From positions 1 through 6,693 of the forward strand of contig JACCXA010000239.1 in the NCBI GenBank assembly GCA_013697365.1: a stretch of DNA of 6,693 nucleotides, given 5' to 3'. Below the pieces are notes generated by a model. It saw nothing but the letters and a program-made list of their open reading frames with translations, searched no databases and was not told the origin of the DNA. This document shows, piece by piece, positions 1-6,693 of the stretch; position 1 is the stretch's first letter, and each line of letters starts with the position of its first letter. Origin of the DNA: Chthoniobacterales bacterium. GTDB taxonomy: Bacteria > Verrucomicrobiota > Verrucomicrobiia > Chthoniobacterales > UBA10450. A program made the position numbers and the translations under genes.

Positions 1-17
1 GTTTCACGATGAAGCAT
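1..17 (-). CDS. Start of an unidentified gene leaving the window (partial)
   Basis: On the minus strand an ATG at 17-15 opens a frame reading M-L-H-R-E-T to the window edge. It is preceded by GGAGGG (complement of 23-28) with a five-base spacer, the best Shine-Dalgarno sequence in the window. An in-frame TAG lies ten codons upstream, so this ATG is the first possible start after it. Six residues cannot identify the product. Its 5' region is the short gap that carries the DnaA-box-like sites, so a replication gene such as dnaA or dnaN is a possible but untested idea. It runs in the same direction as the DUF697-like gene that ends at 140. Confidence 0.4.
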
Positions 18-22
18 CTCAA

Positions 23-28
23 CCCTCC
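23..28 (-). promoter_or_regulatory. Shine-Dalgarno sequence of the left-edge gene
   Basis: The minus strand reads GGAGGG five bases before the ATG at 17-15. It is what decides the start of the partial gene, because the other genes in this window have only weak or no ribosome binding sites. Confidence 0.45.
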
Positions 29-41
29 GGAACCCACTCCT

Positions 42-105
42 CTATTCACAAGAATCTGTGAACAAGATACCCCCGGGCCGTTACCTTATTCACAACTTAT
101 TCAAC
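42..105. promoter_or_regulatory. Cluster of DnaA-box-like nonamers, candidate origin or DnaA-regulated promoter
   Basis: Four 9-base sites resemble the DnaA box TTATNCACA. They are CTATTCACA at 42-50 (+, one mismatch), TTGTTCACA at 57-65 on the minus strand (one mismatch), TTATTCACA at 86-94 (+, exact), and TTATTCAAC at 97-105 (+, last two bases differ). The first two form an inverted pair (TTCACA / TGTGAA, 45-50 and 57-62). The last two are direct repeats whose starts are 11 bases apart, about one helical turn. All lie in the gap between the stop codon at 140 and the probable gene start at 17, and this stretch is richer in A+T than its surroundings. Clustered DnaA boxes in an intergenic gap are typical of oriC and of dnaA promoters. 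The left flank, which would show whether dnaA or dnaN is adjacent, is outside the window. Confidence 0.45.
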
Positions 106-139
106 AACCCGGGACAGCGTTGCGCCGCGCCGGGAAGGG

Positions 140-1345
140 TTAGCTCCTTCTGGCCCTTTTTTCCGCTTTTGCGGTCAGCAGTCGGGGCGCGGGCGGCTTC
201 TTCCGGCTCCGGATGTAGATGCGCCGGGCATCTTTCAAGGAAACACCCTCCAGAAAGTAGACAATCGCCGCCCGGCCCAGCGCGTAGGTCCCGGCTCCGG
301 CCACCATTCCGCAAACCACATTACCCCAGCCCGGGAAAAACTTCAGGACCGCGCGGGCGCCTTCCCGTAGCACCATCCCGGCGCCGACGTTGACCCCAAG
401 AGCTGCGACGAACTCCGTGGCCGCGCGCAGACTGCGCTCCCGCCCGGCGATGTACATGATCCCAGAGACCATCACGAGCTGAAGAGTGGTTAAAATCGGG
501 AGGTCAGCCAGCGGAATAGGCTGCGCGCCAATAGCCGTCGAGATAGCGCTGGTCGATTTCACCAGGATCTGCGCGACCTGAACCTGCGCTTCCCGGTCCC
601 GCGAGATGCGAATCATTTCCACGCGCGCTTCGTTCGGCAGCTCGCGTGCGAGCATCGACATCAAATGTCGCGCCGCGGGTGTCGCCTGCGGCGTCTCCGC
701 GGAGGGTGAAGTAAGCGGCAACTCCAGAACCTGAAGAAGGCGCTCCCGGAGGATCACATGCCCGGAAAGGGCAGACTCCAGTTTCGAAGCCGCGCTCGGC
801 CGTTCCACCGTAATTGGATGGCCAGACTCGCGAGCCGCAGTAGCGCGGGCCGGCGCCACGAACGAAACGCCAATAATGTTCGCACGCGGGTTGTTCTGAT
901 TTACCTGCACGACAGCCGCCAGCAGATCCGTGTCGCGGGAAAGAACCGGGCGGCCACTCTGCCCGTCCACCAGGTGCAGGAACATGTCAGCTCCTTCCCG
1001 CTTCAGTTCTTCCTCGATCTTACGCATCGCCGGCTCGTCCGCCCCGCGTGCATCGAGGAGGGCCACCGTGCCGAAGCCGCCTACGCTGACATCCTGCCAA
1101 CGGAAGACTTCCATCAGCACATCGCGCATATCCCCGGGCTGAGCCGCCGCGAAGCAAGTCGCGAAGACTTCCTGGACGGGCAGCTTATGCGAGCCCGTCA
1201 GGACAAACCGCGGTGCGCGCTGCTTTAGAAATAGTTCCTTTAAAGGGGTGAGCTCGTGCAAAACCGGCCGCTGAATGCTCTCCGGAAGCTTGCCGAGGAA
1301 ACCTTCCAGCCGCTCGACGATGTGAAGAAAAAGCGGCTGGTTCAT
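140..1345 (-). CDS. Degenerate GTPase-like protein with C-terminal DUF697-type membrane region
   Basis: This is a 401-residue protein. Residues about 277-378 are hydrophobic and Gly/Ala-rich, with likely membrane-associated helices near 285-301 and 313-365. They include the stretch FFPGWGNVVCG and match my recollection of DUF697 (YcjF-type), a region often attached to Era- or dynamin-like GTPases at the inner membrane. Residues about 45-165 follow a GTPase layout: strand FVLTG (47-51) where a P-loop would be, and LLDARG (96-101) fitting the DxxG switch motif. However, the P-loop reads TGSHKLPV instead of GxxxxGKS/T, and the expected NKxD position (about 157-163) reads NIIGVSF. GTP binding is therefore doubtful. 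Residues 205-225 look like a flexible Ser/Pro/Thr linker, and the C-terminus is very basic (KAEKRARR). The ATG at 1345 follows an in-frame TGA 15 bases upstream and is the only reasonable start. No good Shine-Dalgarno is visible. It is divergent from tkt. Function unknown; a membrane-linked scaffold or stress protein is only a guess. Confidence 0.8.
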   Translation of the reverse strand: MNQPLFLHIVERLEGFLGKLPESIQRPVLHELTPLKELFLKQRAPRFVLTGSHKLPVQEVFATCFAAAQPGDMRDVLMEVFRWQDVSVGGFGTVALLDARGADEPAMRKIEEELKREGADMFLHLVDGQSGRPVLSRDTDLLAAVVQVNQNNPRANIIGVSFVAPARATAARESGHPITVERPSAASKLESALSGHVILRERLLQVLELPLTSPSAETPQATPAARHLMSMLARELPNEARVEMIRISRDREAQVQVAQILVKSTSAISTAIGAQPIPLADLPILTTLQLVMVSGIMYIAGRERSLRAATEFVAALGVNVGAGMVLREGARAVLKFFPGWGNVVCGMVAGAGTYALGRAAIVYFLEGVSLKDARRIYIRSRKKPPAPRLLTAKAEKRARRS

Positions 1346-1420
1346 GGGCGAAGTGCATCACCACTTTCGATCTTTTCCAGCGAATGCAAGAGGCGTTCAC
1401 GAGAATGGAGGGAAATCATT

Positions 1421-1448
1421 TTGCTTGCGGGAAGGGCACCGGTATAAA
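1421..1448 (+). promoter_or_regulatory. Possible sigma-70 promoter of tkt, giving a near-leaderless mRNA
   Basis: TTGCTT at 1421-1426 and TATAAA at 1443-1448 are separated by 16 bases, a reasonable sigma-70 arrangement. Transcription would begin around 1454-1456, at the tkt ATG itself. That fits the lack of a well-spaced Shine-Dalgarno sequence; the purine run GGGAAGGG at 1429-1436 is 17 bases from the ATG, too far. This is an inference from hexamer similarity only. Confidence 0.4.
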
Positions 1449-1453
1449 CCCGC

Positions 1454-3439
1454 ATGAGTTTAGACGTGGAGATACTGGGCCGTGCCGCGAACGAAGCGCG
1501 AGGCCTCGCGATGGATGCGGTGCACGCTTCAAAGTCTGGCCATCTTGGTCTGCCGCTCGGTTGCGCGGAGATCGGCGCGGTGCTCTACGGCTTCGTCTTG
1601 AAGTACAATCCGGAGAAGCCGCGCTGGATCGGCCGCGATTACTTCATCCTCTCCGCCGGACACGGCAGCATGATGCTCTACTCGTGGCTCCATCTCAGCG
1701 GCCACGATGTCTCGATGGAGGACGTCAAAAGTTTTCGGCAGCTCCACAGTAAAACGCCGGGGCATCCGGAATTTTTTGAAACGCCGGGTGTGGAATGCAC
1801 GACCGGGCCGCTGGGACAGGGAGTCGGCAACGCCGTCGGAGTGGCGATGGCGGCGAAGATGGCGGCTGCGCGTTTCAACACCTCCGAGCATCCGATCTTC
1901 GATCAGCATGTCATTTGTCTGGCCGGCGACGGTTGCCTCCAGGAAGGCATCTCTGCGGAAGCGAGCGCCTTCGCCGGGCATTTCGGCCTCGATAACCTGA
2001 TTCTGATTTACGACTCGAACGCGGTCACGCTGGATGCCATGGCCGAGGCCACGCAAAGCGAAGACACGGCCAAGCGTTACCAGGCCTACGGCTTCGATGT
2101 TCAGAACGTCGACGGGCAGGACATGGTGGCGTTCCTTCGCGCCTTCAAGCGGGCGAAAACGCGCGATAACGGCCGGCCGCAGATGATCATCGCGCGCACC
2201 GTCATCGGAAAAGGAATCCCGGAAGTGGCAGGCACGGCGAAAGCGCATGGGGAAGGGGGCGCCAAGTTCGTGGACGAAGCGCGCAAAAATCTCGGCCTGC
2301 CGCCTGAGCGTTACTTCGTCTCACAGGATACCAGGGAGTATTTCGCGAAACACAAGAAGGCTCTCCTCCGCCAATATCGCCGTTGGGATAAAATGTTTCA
2401 GGATTGGAGCGGGAAATATCCGGAACAAGCGCAACTGCTGAACGACGCGATCGAGAAGAAAGTCCCAGCGGATCTATTCTCGAAGATTCCCGCCTTTGCT
2501 GCGGATGCCAGGATCGCCACGCGTAAGGCCGGCAGCGAAGTGCTCCAACCGCTCGCGCGCGAGATGTCCTTTCTGATCAGCGGCAGCGCGGACCTGCACG
2601 GCTCCACCTTGAATTACATCGAGGGCGCCGAGGATTATACCCGAAGCAATCACCTCGGCCGGAACATCCGTTTCGGTATTCGCGAACACGGCATGTGCGC
2701 CATCATGAACGGTGTCGGTTATCACGGCGTTTTCCGCGCTTCTGGGGCTACCTTTCTTGTCTTCGCGGATTACTGCCGCGCCGCCATTCGCCTCGCGGCG
2801 CTTTCGAAACTGCCCAACATCTACATCTTCACGCATGACTCGATTGGGGTGGGCGAAGATGGCCCCACGCACGAGCCGGTCGAGACCATCAGTGGTTTGC
2901 GAGTCATCCCACAGCTGGATGTGATTCGGCCCGCCGATCCGGAGGAAACGGTGGGAGCTTTTGTCGCGGCCGCGCAACGCATCGATGGTCCCACACTGCT
3001 GGCCTTGACGCGCCAGGCCGTGCCGATGTTGAACGAGATCGACCTCGCGGACCGCAGGAATGGAGTCGCGCGCGGTGGCTACATTGCGAAACGCGAGACG
3101 GGGGAATTGAATCTCATCCTCCTATCCTGTGGCAGCGAGCTACAGCATGCGCTCGCCGCCGGGAAGGAATTGGGGGAGGGGACGCGCGTTGTTTCGATGC
3201 CCTGCTTCGAGCGCTTTGAGCGTGAGTCGCCCGAGTATCGCGAGGAAATTTTGCCGAGGGCGTGCCGCCGCCGTGTTGCGATCGAAGCCGGGGTGACCCA
3301 GCTCTGGTATCGCTACGTGGGCCTGGATGGCAAAGTCGTGGGGCTGCATCGCTTCGGTTTGAGCGCGCCGGGCGATCTGGTCATGAAAGAATTCGGCATT
3401 GATGCTCAGCATGTGGTCGAGGCGGCGCGTTCGCTTTAG
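1454..3439 (+). CDS. tkt: Transketolase
   Basis: Transketolase is a cytoplasmic thiamine-diphosphate enzyme that moves two-carbon ketol units between sugar phosphates in the pentose phosphate pathway. The 661 residues match the usual length (about 660). In order: the N-terminal cofactor domain with SGH (28-30), SAGHGSMMLY (67-76), TPGHPE (101-106) and the GDG cofactor signature (158-160) leading to YDSNAVTLD (186-194); the central pyrimidine-binding domain with RFGIREHGM (406-414), whose E411 is the expected catalytic glutamate; then HDSIGVGEDGPTHEPVE (461-477). His30, His70, His104, His265, His461, Asp469, His473, Arg357, Ser384 and Arg520 fall where the E. coli enzyme has its substrate- and cofactor-binding residues, so it should be active. 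The N-terminal motif reads GHLGLPLG rather than the usual GHPGAPMG. The ATG at 1454 gives the normal N-terminus, about 20 residues before MDAVHASKSGH. The methyltransferase begins 51 bases downstream on the same strand and may share its transcript. Confidence 0.97.
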   Translation: MSLDVEILGRAANEARGLAMDAVHASKSGHLGLPLGCAEIGAVLYGFVLKYNPEKPRWIGRDYFILSAGHGSMMLYSWLHLSGHDVSMEDVKSFRQLHSKTPGHPEFFETPGVECTTGPLGQGVGNAVGVAMAAKMAAARFNTSEHPIFDQHVICLAGDGCLQEGISAEASAFAGHFGLDNLILIYDSNAVTLDAMAEATQSEDTAKRYQAYGFDVQNVDGQDMVAFLRAFKRAKTRDNGRPQMIIARTVIGKGIPEVAGTAKAHGEGGAKFVDEARKNLGLPPERYFVSQDTREYFAKHKKALLRQYRRWDKMFQDWSGKYPEQAQLLNDAIEKKVPADLFSKIPAFAADARIATRKAGSEVLQPLAREMSFLISGSADLHGSTLNYIEGAEDYTRSNHLGRNIRFGIREHGMCAIMNGVGYHGVFRASGATFLVFADYCRAAIRLAALSKLPNIYIFTHDSIGVGEDGPTHEPVETISGLRVIPQLDVIRPADPEETVGAFVAAAQRIDGPTLLALTRQAVPMLNEIDLADRRNGVARGGYIAKRETGELNLILLSCGSELQHALAAGKELGEGTRVVSMPCFERFERESPEYREEILPRACRRRVAIEAGVTQLWYRYVGLDGKVVGLHRFGLSAPGDLVMKEFGIDAQHVVEAARSL

Positions 3440-3446
3440 CGCGTAG

Positions 3447-3483
3447 CGCATGCCTCCGGCTTGCGGTCTTCAACAGCGCAAGC
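3447..3483 (+). repeat. Overlapping hairpins between tkt and the methyltransferase gene
   Basis: CGCATGCC (3447-3454) can pair with GGCTTGCG (3458-3465) across a three-base loop, with one mismatch in eight. The same GCTTGCG (3459-3465) can instead pair perfectly with CGCAAGC (3477-3483) across an 11-base loop. The two structures exclude each other. No T-run follows, so this is not a standard intrinsic terminator. It may tune expression of the downstream gene, mark processing of a shared mRNA, or be a remnant of an intergenic repeat. Confidence 0.4.
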
Positions 3484-3490
3484 GAGACGC

Positions 3491-4393
3491 ATGATCTCGT
3501 CCCGCTTCGAGATCGCCGGCGAAGACGTCGCCTCTCATTACGACGAGCTGGATCATTTCTATCGCGAGATCTGGGGAGAACATGTGCATCACGGGCTTTG
3601 GCTCCGTGGCGATGAAACGCGCGAGCAGGCAGTCGTGCAGCTCGCGGAACTTGTCCGGGAGCGTGCGCTGATCACAGCCGGCACCCTCGTCTGTGATATC
3701 GGCTGCGGTTACGGCGCAACTTCGCGATTGTTGGCAGGCAGCGGGGCGGACGTAACCGCGATGACAATTTCCGCGGCGCAGTTTGCCGTCGCGCAAGAGC
3801 GGCACGGAACAACTGCGAACCTGCGCTTCATTCTCGGCGATTGGCTCGCGAACGAACTGCCGCCGGAGTCGTTTGACGCCGCGATTTCGATCGAAAGTTC
3901 CGAACACATGCCGGATAAACCGCGCTTCTTCCAACAGGCTGGCCGCGTTCTCCGTCGTGAAGGCCGGCTCGCAATCTGCGCCTGGTTGGCCGCCGAAAAA
4001 CCAGGCCATTGGGCCAAGAAATGGTTGCTGGAACCAATCTGTCGCGAAGGCCGCATGCCGCATCTTGGCAGCGCCAGCGAATACGAGTCGTTCGCCCAGA
4101 GCGCAGGCTTTCGCCTCGAGAAATTCGAGGACCTAACGCGGCGGGTCGAAGGAACCTGGCCGGCAATCGTGCGCCGTCTCCTCACGAAGTTTGCTACTGA
4201 GCCGGGCTATCTTCGCTTCCTCTTTAGCCGGCACGCGAAGAATCGCGTCTTCGCGGTTACCATCCCGCGCATCTGGCTCGCGTATCGCGTGAACGCAATG
4301 CGCTACGGCATCTTCACGTTTGTGAAGAGCGAACGGAGCACAGCCGTCCCGGCTGTGCGGCCGCCGAGCGTCTCGCCTGGCGAATCATCGTGA
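3491..4393 (+). CDS. Class I SAM-dependent methyltransferase, tocopherol/small-molecule type
   Basis: The protein has 300 residues from the ATG at 3491. Motif I of class I methyltransferases is VCDIGCGYG (67-75), the SAM-binding glycine loop. It is followed by ADVTAMTIS (86-94), where the ribose-binding acidic residue would normally lie but is not obvious, LGDW (115-118), and FDAAISIESSEHM (128-140), the motif IV region. Then come RFFQQAGRVLRREGRLAICAWLA-type motifs (145-167). The N-terminal HYDELDHFYREIWGEHVHHGLW region (16-37) is typical of the tocopherol, sarcosine and dimethylglycine methyltransferase group, which acts on small molecules. The substrate is not readable from sequence. A TTG at 3461 would add ten residues in the same frame, but they fall within the hairpin region and look unrelated to the domain, so I prefer ATG 3491. 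The upstream site is weak. From residue 281 the protein is encoded by the left arm of an inverted repeat, which probably replaced its original C-terminus. Confidence 0.85.
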   Translation: MISSRFEIAGEDVASHYDELDHFYREIWGEHVHHGLWLRGDETREQAVVQLAELVRERALITAGTLVCDIGCGYGATSRLLAGSGADVTAMTISAAQFAVAQERHGTTANLRFILGDWLANELPPESFDAAISIESSEHMPDKPRFFQQAGRVLRREGRLAICAWLAAEKPGHWAKKWLLEPICREGRMPHLGSASEYESFAQSAGFRLEKFEDLTRRVEGTWPAIVRRLLTKFATEPGYLRFLFSRHAKNRVFAVTIPRIWLAYRVNAMRYGIFTFVKSERSTAVPAVRPPSVSPGESS

Positions 4394-4477
4394 AGCGCAG
4401 TACGCGCGCATTGCTGCACGTCGATCCAGTATAGGCGAGACGCCCGCTGGCCGCACAGCCGAGACGGCCGTGCTCCG

Positions 4478-4479
<2 letters not shown>
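4332..4479. repeat. Large imperfect inverted repeat between the convergent methyltransferase and dnaB genes
   Basis: Arms 4332-4378 and 4433-4479 are each 47 bases and pair at 42 of 47 positions around a 54-base centre. Each arm has its own hairpin: CACAGCC/GGCTGTG at 4339-4345 and 4351-4357, and CACAGCC/GGCCGTG at 4454-4460 and 4466-4472. The outer part of each arm also holds GCGTCTCGCC or its complement (4368-4377, 4434-4443). The left arm is read as codons 281-296 of the methyltransferase, and the right arm ends within the dnaB stop codon. There is no transposase and no flanking duplication I can identify. It resembles a REP- or MITE-like palindromic element. Because it sits between converging genes it may also act as a two-way RNA 3' end stabiliser or terminator, although T-runs are absent. 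Confidence 0.85.
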
Positions 4480-5971
<1,492 letters not shown>

Positions 5972-6505
5972 TTATCGTTTGTCGCGGGTGCGGGGGGGAC
6001 GAGTCCGATCGCCGGACTCGGGCGCTTCTTCCGCGGCCGGCTTTGGTTCGGTCGCTGATTTCACAATAAATTTTAGCGTCGCGGCCACATCCGGATGCAG
6101 CTTAATCGAAATCTCGTGTTCGCCGGTCGACTTGATCGGGTGCTCAAGGACTATGCGATGCCGCTCGATCTCAGCGCCGAGTTCGTTCTTGATCCGGGTG
6201 GCAATGTCGTTCGCGGTCACGGAGCCGAAAGCCTTGCCGGTCTCGCCGGTCTCCAGCGTGAAGATCATCTTCGATTTGCCGATGCGGCGGGCGATCTCCT
6301 CCGCCTCATTCAGCTCTTTCGCTTCCCGCTCGGCCCGCTTTCCTTTCAACATATCGAGCTTGCGCATGCTCGCCTTCGTGACCTCAAACGCCTTGCCCTG
6401 CGGGAGAAGGAAGTTGCGCGCAAAACCGCGGCGCACCTTTACGACATCGGCTTCCGCGCCGAGTCCGGGAATGTTTTCTGTGAGAATGATTTGAGTGGAA
6501 GGCAT
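5972..6505 (-). CDS. rplI: 50S ribosomal protein L9
   Basis: L9 binds domain V of 23S rRNA near the L1 stalk and links two globular domains with a long helix. This copy has 177 residues. The N-terminal rRNA-binding domain contains GLGAEADVVKVRRGFARNFL (14-33) followed by LPQGKAF (34-40), which is the L9 signature. A charged connecting helix occupies about 45-75 (KLDMLKGKRAEREAKELNEAEE). The C-terminal domain runs to about 149 and includes GKAFGSVTANDIA (90-102). Residues 150-177 are an extra Pro/Glu/Arg-rich tail beyond the usual length of about 150. No clear Shine-Dalgarno precedes the ATG at 6505. It is the first gene of an apparent rplI-dnaB operon with zero spacing. In many bacteria rpsF, ssb and rpsR lie just upstream; here a strong promoter intervenes. 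Confidence 0.97.
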   Translation of the reverse strand: MPSTQIILTENIPGLGAEADVVKVRRGFARNFLLPQGKAFEVTKASMRKLDMLKGKRAEREAKELNEAEEIARRIGKSKMIFTLETGETGKAFGSVTANDIATRIKNELGAEIERHRIVLEHPIKSTGEHEISIKLHPDVAATLKFIVKSATEPKPAAEEAPESGDRTRPPRTRDKR

Positions 6506-6561
6506 GCGAATCGTTCGAGTTGTTCCGCGCAGAATAGGAGCCGGAGCGGCGCGGGGACAGG

Positions 6562-6589
6562 ATTATAAAAGGAAGGATGTGACTGTCAA
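6562..6589 (-). promoter_or_regulatory. Consensus sigma-70 promoter of rplI-dnaB
   Basis: On the minus strand TTGACA (complement of 6584-6589) and TATAAT (complement of 6562-6567) are both perfect consensus hexamers, 16 bases apart. Transcription would start near 6555 and leave a leader of about 50 bases before the rplI ATG at 6505. The hexamers, spacing, orientation and distance all fit a strong housekeeping promoter for rplI and dnaB. Confidence 0.8.
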
Positions 6590-6693
6590 CGATCCCTGCC
6601 GAGCGAGTTTGTCCCGGCTCCGCACGCTTCGTTGCTCTCGAAATTGCGCGGCAGTAACGCCAGGCAAAAGCGCGAGGCAGGGGCTTTAAACGC
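6590..6693. other. Region upstream of the rplI promoter, no gene recognised
   Basis: I see no confident gene here. Minus-strand frames give only short open stretches without a family match. A minus-strand GTT-TAA at 6691-6686 could be the last codon and stop of an upstream gene such as rpsR, expected from common gene order, but two codons prove nothing. A 7-base inverted match (6594-6600 with 6676-6682) is too widely spaced to mean much. Confidence 0.3.

Noticed and set aside
155..176. T-rich run as a terminator on the plus strand
   Set aside because: It is the complement of lysine codons near the 3' end of the DUF697-like gene and has no GC-rich stem directly before it.
758..1228. A 156-residue plus-strand open frame
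   Set aside because: It is antisense to the DUF697-like gene and reads as low-complexity Arg/His/Ala sequence without motifs.
1529..2248. A 239-residue minus-strand open frame
   Set aside because: It is antisense to the transketolase cofactor domain, with Arg/His-rich composition and no recognisable domain.
3461..3490. A TTG start extending the methyltransferase by ten residues
   Set aside because: The extra codons fall in the hairpin region, add no family-like sequence, and an ATG is available at 3491 just before the conserved N-terminal region.
5979..6494. A 171-residue plus-strand open frame
   Set aside because: It mirrors rplI on the opposite strand. Its serine-rich composition reflects the complement and the L9 signature is on the other strand.
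6594..6682. CCCTGCC / GGCAGGG inverted match upstream of the rplI promoter
   Set aside because: Seven bases separated by 75 is expected by chance in GC-rich sequence.

Overview
The window is a GC-rich, tightly packed bacterial chromosomal segment. It has five complete protein genes, probably the first codons of a sixth, and no mobile-element genes, tRNA, rRNA or CRISPR array. I suspect a Verrucomicrobiota-like bacterium. The reasons are high GC, the rplI-dnaB pair, a transketolase with an uncommon N-terminal signature, few Shine-Dalgarno sequences, and a GC-rich inverted repeat of a kind I associate with that phylum. This placement rests on recognition from memory, not on a search.

Layout from left to right: bases 1-17 (minus) are probably the start codon and first codons of a gene running off the left edge, with a good ribosome binding site. 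The short gap behind it (18-139) holds four DnaA-box-like nonamers, a possible replication origin or DnaA-controlled promoter. Next (140-1345, minus) is a 401-residue protein with a C-terminal DUF697-like membrane region and an N-terminal domain that looks like a GTPase whose nucleotide-binding motifs have decayed. A 108-base divergent gap separates it from tkt (transketolase, 1454-3439, plus). A SAM-dependent methyltransferase follows (3491-4393, plus), probably in the same transcript.

The methyltransferase converges on dnaB (4478-5971, minus). The space between them is filled by a 148-base inverted repeat with two 47-base arms. The left arm encodes most of the last 20 residues of the methyltransferase, and the right arm ends inside the dnaB stop codon. 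dnaB is preceded with no gap by rplI (ribosomal protein L9, 5972-6505, minus). Upstream of rplI lies a minus-strand promoter with perfect -35 and -10 hexamers, so rplI-dnaB can be its own transcription unit.

The contents are mainly housekeeping: pentose phosphate metabolism (tkt), translation (rplI) and chromosome replication (dnaB, possibly an origin). The unusual parts are the DnaA-box cluster, the pseudo-GTPase/DUF697 protein, and the inverted repeat that has reshaped a gene end. I found no convincing new multi-gene system.
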